From positions 1 to 20,744 of the forward strand of contig JAJDBI010000223.1 of the NCBI GenBank assembly GCA_029261435.1: a stretch of 20,744 bases of DNA. Direction: 5' to 3'. A model generated the notes under the pieces. It was not told the origin of the DNA. It saw only the letters and a program-made list of their open reading frames with translations, and did not search any database. Position 1 is the stretch's first letter. The number at the start of each line of letters is the position of its first letter. The position numbers and the translations under genes are program-made. Of the stretch, positions 1 through 7,399 are shown piece after piece. Origin of the DNA: Nitrospinaceae bacterium (lineage in GTDB: Bacteria > Nitrospinota > Nitrospinia > Nitrospinales > VA-1).

Positions 1-114
1 GCCCGCCCAACACAAAAAATGCATCACCGCATTGTAGTGAAAGTGAAATAGATATCTAGACTTCGTGATGTTGTGCCCCTCCCCTGCAAGTATTATATAA
101 AGAATGAAAAGCTC

Positions 115-143
115 TTGACTATTTAGGCTCAGAATCCGATAGT
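115..143 (+). promoter_or_regulatory. candidate sigma-70 promoter upstream of asnB
   Basis: TTGACT (115-120) and GATAGT (138-143) are separated by 17 bases, giving 5/6 and 4/6 matches to the -35 and -10 consensus. A start near 150 would leave a leader of about 50 bases before the asnB ATG. The rest of positions 1-202 holds no convincing gene; short open frames running in from the window edge stop within about 60 bases and could be the tail of an upstream gene. Confidence 0.35.
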
Positions 144-202
144 ACGTTTGTTGTAAGACACCTCATGCGGATGGTCTCTAACCCACTCTAAAACTACCAC
201 CT

Positions 203-2089
203 ATGTGCGGCATCACTGGCTTTATAAACTTTGATCCTTCCGGTCAACCAGATAACCCTGGAAAAGTCCTGCGTAATATGCTGGATGCACTGCGTCATCG
301 AGGGCCTGATGATCGGGGTGAGGAACGTATTGAGGTTGCTAATGGACCCGCCCTTCATTTAGGCCATCAAAGATTTTCCATCATCGATCTTTCCGCTGCT
401 GGGCACCAGCCAATGGCCAACGACGACAAATCGGTTTGGGTTTCTACCAACAGCGAAATCTATAATTATCAGGAACTGAGAAATGAACTGGCTGAAAAGT
501 TCCAGTTTCACTCTCAATCTGACACTGAAGTTTTATTGAGAGCTTACGAGCACTGGGGCGTTGGTTGTCTCGACCGACTTATTGGGATGTTCTCTTTCGC
601 CATCTGGGACAATAAACGCGAAGCGTTGTTTGTGTCCCGCGACCGATTAGGTATCAAACCACTCTACTATCATATAAAAGACCAGCAGTTCGCATTTGCC
701 TCTGAATTGCGTTCCCTGCTTGCTTCCGGTTTCATAGACAAAACCATAAACCCGACCGGACTCTATCATTACCTTTCCTTTGGACACTCTAAAGCTCCCG
801 AAACCATCGTTAATTCTGTGCGCGAGTTGAAACCCGGCCATTATTTATGGATAGATAAAAACGGCAACTGGGAAGAAAAGGAATATTGGAATCCATTCAA
901 CCAAAATGAATCGCCAATCAGTGGTGAAGACATTCATGAACAAGTTAGAACTGTGATCGAAGAGTCCGTTCGATGTCGCAGTATCAGCGATGTTCCTTTG
1001 GGAGCATTCTTAAGCGGTGGAATTGATTCGAGTGTCATAGTGGGAAACCTGGCCAGTATTTCTGATGACCCTGTCACCACTCTGACCATCGGTTTTCAGG
1101 AAAAGGAATTCGATGAGTCGGAGTATTCGCAGAAAGTTTCTGATCGATTCAAGACGAACCATCATGTCTTACGATTGGATGAAGAACAACTTTTGCAGGC
1201 TCTGCCCTCTTCCCTGTCAGCCATGGATCAACCTACCATCGACGGTATCAATACTTACCTGATATCCCGTTCAGCCCATGAGGTTGGATTGAAAGTGGCG
1301 TTAAGCGGATTGGGAGGCGATGAACTGTTTGGGGGCTACCCCTCTTTCCAACTGATCCCCAAACTCATGCAAAGAAAAAAGTTATTCAAATACATTCCAT
1401 TTATGAAATGGGGCGTTGGATTGTGTAAAGGGTTATTCCCTTCCGATCAATCCACAAAACTGGAACACTGGGTGCAGGGGAAATTAAGCGGAGCTCATGA
1501 ATATTTCCTGATTCGCGCCCTATTCTGCCAGGAACCTGTCACCCATTTATTCGTTGACAAGAAACAGGCGCGAACTGAAATTGAAAAAGACTATCAACGT
1601 ACCCGGAATCAGATCGAGCAGTTTCCTAATGATGATGAGTTCAACCAGATCTCTTATCTCGAAACATTTCACTACCTGCAAAATATGCTTTTGCGCGATG
1701 TTGACATGATGAGCATGGCACACCCACTTGAAGTTAGAGTCCCTTTTATGGATCACCGGCTGGTCGAGATGATGTTTCGCTTGCCGGGAAAAGAAAAGGC
1801 CGGCACAGCCAAGCAACTATTGATCAACTCAATGAAGTCTCTGTTGCCTGAAGATGTCTGGCAACGGAAAAAGATGGGGTTCGCCTTTCCCTTTGAGATG
1901 TGGATGCGTGGAGCCTTGCGACCGGAAATCGAAACCGTGTTATTATCCCCACTGCAACAACTTGAGGGGCTGGTTTCACAACAGGCTGTGGCAAATGTCT
2001 GGAACGATTTCCTATCTGGTCGAGTCTCATGGTCGAGACCCTGGTCACTTTATGTTTTAAAGTCCTGGATCAATAATAACCTTTCTTGA
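203..2089 (+). CDS. asnB: asparagine synthase (glutamine-hydrolysing), AsnB type
   Basis: Predicted cytosolic class II amidotransferase that moves glutamine-derived ammonia onto an adenylated carboxylate, classically aspartate to asparagine. The N-terminal Ntn glutaminase domain starts with MCGITGF, which fixes the start because Cys2 must become the N-terminal nucleophile. RGPDD follows at 33-37, GHQPM near 67-71 and SDTEVLL near 106-112. The synthase domain carries the pyrophosphate loop SGGIDSS at 271-277 and a second conserved block SGLGGDELFGGY. At 628 residues it has the length of Bacillus/actinobacterial-type AsnB. Oddity: the normally near-invariant NGEIYN of the glutaminase oxyanion region reads NSEIYN (Ser84). 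No clear Shine-Dalgarno sequence is visible. Homologues often sit in polysaccharide or secondary-metabolite loci, so the acceptor may not be free aspartate. The PhzF gene follows after about 90 bases. Confidence 0.88.
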   Translation: MCGITGFINFDPSGQPDNPGKVLRNMLDALRHRGPDDRGEERIEVANGPALHLGHQRFSIIDLSAAGHQPMANDDKSVWVSTNSEIYNYQELRNELAEKFQFHSQSDTEVLLRAYEHWGVGCLDRLIGMFSFAIWDNKREALFVSRDRLGIKPLYYHIKDQQFAFASELRSLLASGFIDKTINPTGLYHYLSFGHSKAPETIVNSVRELKPGHYLWIDKNGNWEEKEYWNPFNQNESPISGEDIHEQVRTVIEESVRCRSISDVPLGAFLSGGIDSSVIVGNLASISDDPVTTLTIGFQEKEFDESEYSQKVSDRFKTNHHVLRLDEEQLLQALPSSLSAMDQPTIDGINTYLISRSAHEVGLKVALSGLGGDELFGGYPSFQLIPKLMQRKKLFKYIPFMKWGVGLCKGLFPSDQSTKLEHWVQGKLSGAHEYFLIRALFCQEPVTHLFVDKKQARTEIEKDYQRTRNQIEQFPNDDEFNQISYLETFHYLQNMLLRDVDMMSMAHPLEVRVPFMDHRLVEMMFRLPGKEKAGTAKQLLINSMKSLLPEDVWQRKKMGFAFPFEMWMRGALRPEIETVLLSPLQQLEGLVSQQAVANVWNDFLSGRVSWSRPWSLYVLKSWINNNLS

Positions 2090-2182
2090 AATGGAGAGCC
2101 CCGCAGGCAACAAAGTGGCAAACTGAGCAATAGTTCTCTCGGCTCAATCACGCTCTTGCTAGTTGCCTCCACGGCTAGTGGT

Positions 2183-3058
2183 ATGGAAACACCGTTTTAT
2201 CAGGTAGATGTTTTTACCGACCATATTTTTGGTGGTAATCCTTTGGCCGTTTTCACCCAGGGACAAAACTTTAAGGAAGAGGATTTGCAGAAGGTAGCTC
2301 GAGAGATGAATTTATCCGAGACCACCTTCGTTTACCCCTCCACCAAGAAAGAAGCAGACTTCGATGTAAGGATTTTCACCCCCACCCGTGAAATTCCTTT
2401 TGCCGGTCACCCTACCCTTGGAACCGCATACGTTCTCAGAAAATATGGCGCTACTACTGTCAACCCACTACGCTTAAATTTCAAAGCTGGGATAATTTCT
2501 GTATCAACCGATGTAGACAAAAGTTTTATGCGTCACCCCCCTGCACAAACACTACATGAGCTGAGCCTGACGCAGAAAATTGCCAATGCGTTGGGGATTC
2601 CACTTATTGGTTTGGATGAAAACCTTCCCCTCAAAGTTGTTTCCACAGGTTTTCCTGCATTATTCGTCCCCATAAAATCACTTAGCATTATCAATGAGAT
2701 AGATGTTAATACTCAGATTTTAGATGAAGTTTTGGGACCTTTGGGAATTGATATGATTTATCCCTTCTGCCGAGAAACTCTCAACCCGAAAAATACCGTT
2801 CACGCACGTGCTTTTGCCCCGGGCCTTGGGATTCCCGAAGACCCTGCAACAGGAAGCGTAGCTGGGGCTATGGGTGCCTATTGGGCCAGTTTGACTGATG
2901 AAGAGGAGATCAGCATGGTCATTGAACAGGGTTATGCAATGCAACGCCCTTCATTGATCCATGTGGAGGTGTCGAATCAAGGAAATCAAGAAATATGTGT
3001 GGGTGGACAATGCCAGTCAGTATTTACCGGTATTATGGATCTTGGAGGAGAGTCATAG
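2183..3058 (+). CDS. PhzF family isomerase/epimerase-like protein
   Basis: Member of the PhzF/diaminopimelate-epimerase-fold family. PhzF itself isomerises trans-2,3-dihydro-3-hydroxyanthranilate, but most genomic members have no known substrate. Counted from the ATG at 2183 (291 residues, usual for the family), the start runs METPFYQVDVFT. GGNPLAVF lies at 17-24, the general acid/base Glu46 in SETTFV corresponds to PhzF Glu45, FAGHPTLGTA lies near 80-90, and the C-terminal lobe has EDPATGSVAGAMGAYW. An in-frame TTG at 2156 would add nine residues, but the family N-terminus fits the ATG, so I use that. It lies downstream of asnB on the same strand and converges with the small Zn-ribbon gene, about 8 bases apart. 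No phenazine pathway genes are present, so a phenazine role is unlikely. Confidence 0.85.
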   Translation: METPFYQVDVFTDHIFGGNPLAVFTQGQNFKEEDLQKVAREMNLSETTFVYPSTKKEADFDVRIFTPTREIPFAGHPTLGTAYVLRKYGATTVNPLRLNFKAGIISVSTDVDKSFMRHPPAQTLHELSLTQKIANALGIPLIGLDENLPLKVVSTGFPALFVPIKSLSIINEIDVNTQILDEVLGPLGIDMIYPFCRETLNPKNTVHARAFAPGLGIPEDPATGSVAGAMGAYWASLTDEEEISMVIEQGYAMQRPSLIHVEVSNQGNQEICVGGQCQSVFTGIMDLGGES

Positions 3059-3066
3059 AAACTTCA

Positions 3067-3282
3067 TCAGGCAAGTTTTTTTTCCTGACCTTCGGGAGCA
3101 TGTAAACAATTTGAGCAAACATGGCCCTTTTCTCGACCACACATCAAACAAGTTTCAATCTCCTCATGCCCTCTAAATGCACCACTGCAATGGTGGCAAC
3201 GGACTTCATTAGCTTCTTTTTTCTTTATTCGGCGTTTAACACGCCTTTTATTCACTAAAAGCTGACTATAAGAGATATTCAT
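3067..3282 (-). CDS. small zinc-ribbon-like hypothetical protein
   Basis: A 71-residue protein with a very basic N-terminus (NKRRVKRRIKKK) followed by three CxxC knuckles: CHHC, then CLMC 13 residues later, then CSNC 6 residues later. Six cysteines in three pairs plus His residues suggest one or two structural zinc sites, and the basic arm suggests nucleic-acid or ribosome binding; both are inference. A good ribosome-binding site (GAGGG, complement of 3287-3291) sits 4 bases before the ATG, which supports expression. I cannot place it in a named family. The DJ-1 family gene lies upstream on the same strand, across 144 bases with no obvious signal. Confidence 0.6.
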   Translation of the reverse strand: MNISYSQLLVNKRRVKRRIKKKEANEVRCHHCSGAFRGHEEIETCLMCGREKGHVCSNCLHAPEGQEKKLA

Positions 3283-3426
3283 TGCACCCTCTATAAAACT
3301 ATGAGTAACAGGTCTCGTGAGCTAGTGCCCAAATAATAAGATGGGGCTTCTACAAAATAGTTTCGAAAAATTTAGCACTCACTTATTAACCCCAGATAGA
3401 AAACTTGTTTCCAAACCCCTAAAAGA

Positions 3427-3975
3427 TCATGTTTTTGCGAGAATACCCTGATTAACTACATCCATCCGTTTCCGACCAAATAGAACTTCGATGAGTTTGA
3501 GTGAAAACTCCATCGCCGTCCCCGGTGACCTGCTGGTGACAATATGTCCGTCTACGACTACCCTGTCGTCTTTATAACGTATGCCCTGCAAGTCACTTTG
3601 AACAGAGGGGTGACTGGTCACACATCGCTTTTCCAGAATTCCCGCATCCATTAAGACCAATGGAGCTGCACAAATCGCGGCGATATTTTTGCCAAGTCCA
3701 TCCATCTTTTTAAGCAATTGAGTAACCCGGACATCCTTTCTGAGATTATCAGTGCCGGGTTGACCTCCTGGTAAAACGATCAAATCGAAATCTTTTTCCA
3801 GGATATTATTGAGCTGCTCATCGGGCATTACAAGAATACCTCTAGCCCCTTTCAGTGGTCCGTCTTCAGCTCCTGCAAGGGTAACTCGGGCACCGGCCCG
3901 TCGCAATATATCGACAACGGTGATCGTTTCAATCTCCTCAAAGCCTGGAGCGATAGGAACCAAAACTGTCTTCAT
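3427..3975 (-). CDS. DJ-1/PfpI family protein (DJ-1 subfamily)
   Basis: A 182-residue protein that aligns along its length with human DJ-1. The acidic residue next to the reactive site is Glu16 in GFEEIE, equivalent to DJ-1 Glu18. The nucleophile-elbow cysteine is Cys102 in AAICAAP, equivalent to Cys106. His122 in SHP matches His126, and TSRSPGTAMEFSL matches the conserved TSRGPGT block. Members are described as glyoxalase/deglycase-type or redox-protective enzymes, and the exact activity is debated; bacterial YajL/ThiJ belong here. Cytosolic, no signal peptide. A GGAG lies about 7 bases upstream of the ATG. It is divergent from ubiE across a 130-base intergenic region that probably holds both promoters. 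Confidence 0.87.
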   Translation of the reverse strand: MKTVLVPIAPGFEEIETITVVDILRRAGARVTLAGAEDGPLKGARGILVMPDEQLNNILEKDFDLIVLPGGQPGTDNLRKDVRVTQLLKKMDGLGKNIAAICAAPLVLMDAGILEKRCVTSHPSVQSDLQGIRYKDDRVVVDGHIVTSRSPGTAMEFSLKLIEVLFGRKRMDVVNQGILAKT

Positions 3976-4105
3976 TATAAAACTCCATAATAATTTTCAG
4001 TGTTTGTACAACAACTTCACTTATCCCGGGTACCAACCCAAGTCTTGCTTGTACCTGATAGCGACTGATGCTAAACTTTATTTCTTATCTTATATATAAA
4101 TCAAT

Positions 4106-4852
4106 ATGTTGGACATGTCACCTTCTCAAGTCAAACAAGGTATTAGTGCACCAGTTGACAGAACAAATCCCATTCAGGATATGTTCAACGCCGTAGCACC
4201 GAGATATGACTTTCTCAATGGACTTTTGAGTGCTGGCTGTGACCGATATTGGAGAAAGATTGCCGTTGATGAACTCGAACCTATAGAAAATCAATTTTTC
4301 CTTGATGTGGCAACAGGTACTGCTGATATTGCTCTTGAAGTAGCCCTTCGAGATAAGTCACGCATTATCGGTGTTGATTTCAGCGCCGCAATGCTAGAAC
4401 TTGGCAAAAACAAGGTAGTTGAACAGAACATGCAATCATCTGTTCAGTTATTTCCGGGAACGGCTGAGAACCTGCCTTTAAAAAGTAATAGCTTTGATGG
4501 TGCCATTTCTGCTTTTGGTGCCAGAAATTTTGCTGACATTGATCATGCAATTGAAGAAATTCACCGGGTATTGAAGCCAAAAGGTAAAATCGTGATATTG
4601 GAATTCTCTTTCCCTCAGAACGGATTATTACAATGGCTTTATCGCTTATATTTTGAGAAAATTTTACCTGTGATGGGACGCTGGGTCTCGGGTCACAAGA
4701 GCGCATACTCTTATCTCCCTGATTCTGTAGGAGCATTTCCCAAGGGTGAGGCATTTGCTTCTATCCTGAAAAAAGCCGGGTTCGAGTCAGTCGCTTACAA
4801 AGAGTTGACCTTTGGTGTCACAACCATTTATACCGGATTCAAACATGCCTGA
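4106..4852 (+). CDS. ubiE: UbiE/MenG family quinone C-methyltransferase
   Basis: S-adenosylmethionine-dependent methyltransferase of the UbiE/COQ5 family, which C-methylates demethylmenaquinone and/or the ubiquinone precursor. It is 248 residues, a typical length. Family signatures in order: MFNAVAPRYDFLNGLLS (26-42), SAM motif I DVATGTADIALE (67-78), GVDFSAAML (89-97), AFGARNFAD (136-144), HRVLKPKGKIVILEFS (153-168) and YLPDSVGAFP (203-212), plus the family end TGF near the C-terminus. Which quinone is made cannot be told from this gene alone. The start is the ATG at 4106; Met4 (4115) is an alternative, and neither has a strong ribosome-binding site. The last eight bases overlap the next gene (ATGCCTGA), so the protease is probably translationally coupled. 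Confidence 0.92.
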   Translation: MLDMSPSQVKQGISAPVDRTNPIQDMFNAVAPRYDFLNGLLSAGCDRYWRKIAVDELEPIENQFFLDVATGTADIALEVALRDKSRIIGVDFSAAMLELGKNKVVEQNMQSSVQLFPGTAENLPLKSNSFDGAISAFGARNFADIDHAIEEIHRVLKPKGKIVILEFSFPQNGLLQWLYRLYFEKILPVMGRWVSGHKSAYSYLPDSVGAFPKGEAFASILKKAGFESVAYKELTFGVTTIYTGFKHA

Positions 4853-6014
4853 TTCAAAACCCATTCATTATTTTCGAAAGCTTGCATGGGGTTGCTTGAT
4901 GCTTGCCTTTGTCTTAATAAATGCCTCTTTTTTTCTGGACAGCTATAGTCCGTCAATTCCTAAAAAGGCTATTCCCAGCAACCTTGAATATAGTCATGAC
5001 TATAAAAACCTGTTGGATCTGCAAAACGCATTTATACGTAATGCGAAAAAAATCAAGCCCTCTGTAGTCAGTGTGAACAAGGTCAAGGAACTGGTGGAAA
5101 AGTCATCCTGGTATGAGCCGCATGGCAATAAACCCTGGTATGCCTCGATTAGAAACTGGTTCGCTGAGAACCTAAAAACCCGCAAATATAGTGTTGAGAA
5201 TGTTGGGTCAGGCATCATCCTGGATTCCAACGGCTATATTTTGACCAACTACCATGTTGTTGAAAAACTCGATAGGATTTTAGTCAAGTTATCTGATGGA
5301 AAAGAGTATTTCGCAAAAATACTTGGCTATGACACCTACACGGATCTTGCAGTCTTGAAAATATCTACACTGCGACGTCTTCCTGAGCCAGAGTTTGGAG
5401 AGTCCAAAGCCTTAAGCGTTGGTGAATGGGTGATGGCTATAGGAAACCCCTATGGACTTGAAGGAACTGTCACCGTAGGCGTGATCAGCGGAACAGGACG
5501 TACAGATCTGGGGATCAGCCATTTTGAAAACTTTATCCAGACCGATGCTTCAATCAACCCGGGCAACAGCGGCGGTCCTTTGATCAACCTGGATGGGCAA
5601 ATTGTCGGGATCAATACAGCTGTGGCTGCCATTGGCTCTGGAGTGAGCTTTGCTATTCCTGTAGAGATGGCCTTGGATGTGGGAGCTCAACTTATCCACA
5701 ATGGGTCAGTAGAAAGAGGCTGGTTGGGAATTGGAATACAGGATATGACACCGGAACTGGCCAACACTTACAACTTGAATAACTCAGTGGTCGGGGTGTT
5801 GGTCAATAGCATCGCAAATAAAACACCTGCCCAATCAGGAGGAATGCTTCGTGGAGATATTATCATCCAGTTTGATGGCCAAACTATTTCAGATTTAAAG
5901 TATTTCCAAAAGTTGGTTGCAGATACAGCTATTGGGAAAGAGGTGCCTGTTAAAATATTCCGAGATGGTCACGAAAAAACACTCAAGATCAAGATAGGAA
6001 AAATGCACTCCTAG
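4845..6014 (+). CDS. HtrA/DegS-like membrane-anchored serine protease
   Basis: Trypsin-like S1C endopeptidase of envelope quality control. From the ATG at 4845 it is 389 residues: a short basic N-terminus, one hydrophobic signal-anchor (about 12-31, no clear cleavage site), a spacer to about 115, the protease domain (about 118-282) and one C-terminal PDZ domain (about 290-385). The triad is complete: His137 in TNYHVV, Asp167 in YTDLAVLKI, Ser242 in NPGNSGGPL. One anchor and a single PDZ resemble DegS more than DegP, which has two PDZ domains. A TTG extension to 4812 is open but would lie deep inside ubiE; the ATG gives a neat 8-base overlap with ubiE. Nearby regulators of a DegS-type stress cascade (RseA/RseB) are absent, so a sigma-E role is not supported here. 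Confidence 0.9.
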   Translation: MPDSKPIHYFRKLAWGCLMLAFVLINASFFLDSYSPSIPKKAIPSNLEYSHDYKNLLDLQNAFIRNAKKIKPSVVSVNKVKELVEKSSWYEPHGNKPWYASIRNWFAENLKTRKYSVENVGSGIILDSNGYILTNYHVVEKLDRILVKLSDGKEYFAKILGYDTYTDLAVLKISTLRRLPEPEFGESKALSVGEWVMAIGNPYGLEGTVTVGVISGTGRTDLGISHFENFIQTDASINPGNSGGPLINLDGQIVGINTAVAAIGSGVSFAIPVEMALDVGAQLIHNGSVERGWLGIGIQDMTPELANTYNLNNSVVGVLVNSIANKTPAQSGGMLRGDIIIQFDGQTISDLKYFQKLVADTAIGKEVPVKIFRDGHEKTLKIKIGKMHS

Positions 6015-6016
6015 TT

Positions 6017-6226
6017 CTAATTTCCGATCACTTCAAATCCCGCCCCAACAATCTGAGCAGATATCTCCTCCGTTTGTGTTTGTGTTTCGTCAAAATCTAT
6101 TGTCACTTCTTTTTGTTCAAGACTGACGTCCACTTTATCAACCCCCGACATTTTTCCTACCGTTTCAGTTACAGTTTGGACACAGTGCTGACAAGTCATC
6201 CCTTCCACTTTCAAAATTATTCGCAT
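6017..6226 (-). CDS. CopZ-like heavy-metal-associated (HMA) domain protein
   Basis: A 69-residue single-domain metal-binding protein with the ferredoxin-like HMA pattern. The metal site is GMTCQHC near the N-terminus, followed by a helix (VQTVTETVGKM), VDVSLEQKEVTIDFD and a C-terminal AGFEVIGN. GMxCxHC with His in the loop resembles the copper chaperone CopZ, so Cu(I) is likely, but HMA domains also bind other soft metals. Two consecutive ATG codons are possible. The Shine-Dalgarno AGGAG lies 6 bases before the second and only 3 before the first, so I use the second (6226). The gene is convergent with the protease gene, 2 bases apart, and has no CopA-type ATPase next to it within the window. 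Confidence 0.85.
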   Translation of the reverse strand: MRIILKVEGMTCQHCVQTVTETVGKMSGVDKVDVSLEQKEVTIDFDETQTQTEEISAQIVGAGFEVIGN

Positions 6227-6232
6227 CATGCG

Positions 6233-6237
6233 CTCCT
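6233..6237 (-). promoter_or_regulatory. ribosome-binding site that selects the CopZ-like start
   Basis: AGGAG on the minus strand precedes two tandem ATG codons. Spacing is 3 bases to the first and 6 to the second, favouring initiation at the second. Confidence 0.5.
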
Positions 6238-6365
6238 ATTTTTAGCTCTGTAATATAAGCCTTTACCCACGTTTTTCTATCAGTATCTCATTTTTTTCCA
6301 AAATAATAAGTCAAAATGTGTATTAAGAAAAACACACGCAAACTCGGGCAAATAGACTGCTAACT

Positions 6366-6388
6366 ACTGTTTTTCAAAGAAAAATAGT
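6366..6388. repeat. AT-rich inverted repeat (candidate operator)
   Basis: ACTGTTTTTC and GAAAAATAGT flank a 3-base AAA centre, matching at 9 of 10 arm positions. It lies about 140 bases upstream of the CopZ-like gene and 160 upstream of the flagellin gene. It could be a regulator binding site. An AT-only stem of this kind would form a weak hairpin. Confidence 0.4.
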
Positions 6389-6531
6389 AAAAAATACTCA
6401 AGAATTCCCCATTTGAGCCGTAACAAAATTAAGGCAGTTTGGAGACTGCGCAAATTAAGGGTTGCAAAAAACAGCTGAGGCCTTGGAGGGCCCGGTGCAG
6501 GAAGACCCTTTAACCACATAAATTCCAATTT

Positions 6532-6540
6532 CATGGAGGA
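6532..6540 (+). promoter_or_regulatory. flagellin ribosome-binding site with overlapping CsrA-like motif
   Basis: GGAGGA at 6535-6540 is a strong Shine-Dalgarno sequence 6 bases before the flagellin ATG. CATGGAGG (6532-6539) fits the CANGGANG core of CsrA-binding sites, and further GGA triplets lie at 6500-6502 and 6544-6546. In Bacillus subtilis CsrA represses flagellin translation at such a site; transferring that here is inference. Confidence 0.4.
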
Positions 6541-6546
6541 AATGGA

Positions 6547-7389
6547 ATGCCACTACGAATCTTCAATAATTTAAGTTCTACTGTTGCCCAAAATAGGCTG
6601 GATGTTAACAACCGCAATCTAGGTGAAGCGATTGGCAGGGTTGCTTCCGGTGATCGAGACACCAACGGTGCAGACAAATCCGTATCTGAACTACTTCGCT
6701 CCGATGCAAGGACTTTAAGACAATCTGCGAGAAATCTCAATGATGGAATTAGTCTCATCAATGTCGCCGAAGGTGGTTTGAATGAACAATCAGGAATCCT
6801 GATACGCGTACGGGAACTTTTATCCGCAGCTGATGGAGCGCTGGGGGAAACAGAACGAGGCGCACTGCAACTAGAAATCGATTCACTGAGAAACGAATTT
6901 AACCGTATATCCAGCACTTCAGAGTTTAATGGACAAAAGCTTTTAGATGGATCTCTGGCAGCAGATGCCACTACTGATCATGTAGTAGTGATTGTGGGTT
7001 TAGATTCAGAAGAAAGTGGACGAATAGATATAAATGAAGCTGCAAATATTGGATCGTCTGACACAACTACCCTTGATCTTGATGGTTTGTCTGTCGCAAA
7101 CTTTGAGGAAGCTGTTAGTGGGTTGGCCAAGGTTGACGATGCAATAGCTAAAATCAGTGCCACAAGAGGCAGTATTGGAGCAACTCAAAATCGATTCACA
7201 AGAGCGTTGAAAACTTTAAATGTAGCGGTTGAAAATTTGACTGCTGCATCTGCAACAATCAAAAATGGAGATGTTGCTGAAGAGATCACTGAATTAACCC
7301 GGCAACAACTGCTGGTTCAGTCTTCAGCCGCAATGATAGGACAAGCTAATCTAATACCTGAAGGAGTATTATTGCTACTGCAACAATAA
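6547..7389 (+). CDS. flagellin, short divergent type
   Basis: Structural subunit of the flagellar filament, exported by the flagellar type III system. It is 280 residues, near the short end of the family. It has an N-terminal D0/D1 coiled region (about 1-138: RIFNNLSS, NLNDGISLINVAEGGLNE 63-80, EFNRISSTSEFNGQKLLDG 117-135), a short central segment (about 140-190) and a C-terminal D1/D0 region (SATRGSIGATQNRF 204-217, NLTAASATI, GDVAEEITELTRQQLL 241-256, IGQANLIPEGVLLLL 264-278). The usual LSSGLRINSAADDAAG stretch is replaced by VASGDRDTNGADKSVSELL. The central segment is too small for a large surface domain. The start has an excellent Shine-Dalgarno sequence. A FlgM-like gene follows after 10 bases. 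The Part 2 leader observations suggest post-transcriptional control. Confidence 0.87.
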   Translation: MPLRIFNNLSSTVAQNRLDVNNRNLGEAIGRVASGDRDTNGADKSVSELLRSDARTLRQSARNLNDGISLINVAEGGLNEQSGILIRVRELLSAADGALGETERGALQLEIDSLRNEFNRISSTSEFNGQKLLDGSLAADATTDHVVVIVGLDSEESGRIDINEAANIGSSDTTTLDLDGLSVANFEEAVSGLAKVDDAIAKISATRGSIGATQNRFTRALKTLNVAVENLTAASATIKNGDVAEEITELTRQQLLVQSSAAMIGQANLIPEGVLLLLQQ

Positions 7390-7399
7390 AAAAAACATC

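Larger units (their letters stand above)
6230..6546. other. 317-bp intergenic region: copZ-like upstream region and flagellin leader
   Basis: No coding frame is convincing here. Seen directly: an AT-rich dyad at 6366-6388 (10-base arms, one mismatch); AAATTAAGG repeated at 6426-6434 and 6452-6460, 26 bases apart; a hairpin between those copies (GCAGT 6434-6438, ACTGC 6445-6449, 6-base loop); a GC-rich GGCC/GGCC stretch around 6479-6492; and six GGA triplets between 6441 and 6546. TTGG...TGCA at 6483-6499 has the GG-N10-GC spacing of a sigma-54 promoter but matches the flanking consensus poorly. No sigma-28 -10 element (CCGATA) is visible. The region must carry promoters for both divergent genes, but I cannot pick them with confidence. 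Confidence 0.5.

Noticed and set aside
1..60. tail of an upstream gene
   Set aside because: All three forward frames stop within about 60 bases and none has a recognisable motif, so the frame cannot be chosen.
4380..4754. 124-codon open frame antisense to ubiE
   Set aside because: It lies wholly inside a well-supported gene, shows no domain and has no ribosome-binding site; the same holds for other antisense frames, such as 1547-1816, 8583-8975 and 19119-19550.
6230..6546. sigma-28 flagellin promoter
   Set aside because: No TAAA...CCGATA-type pair could be found. The sigma-54-like GG-N10-GC at 6485-6498 has the spacing but too few consensus bases to call.
6531..6971. 146-codon open frame antisense to flagellin
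   Set aside because: Ser/Arg/Pro-rich composition is what a flagellin gene gives on its opposite strand; flagellin itself is certain.
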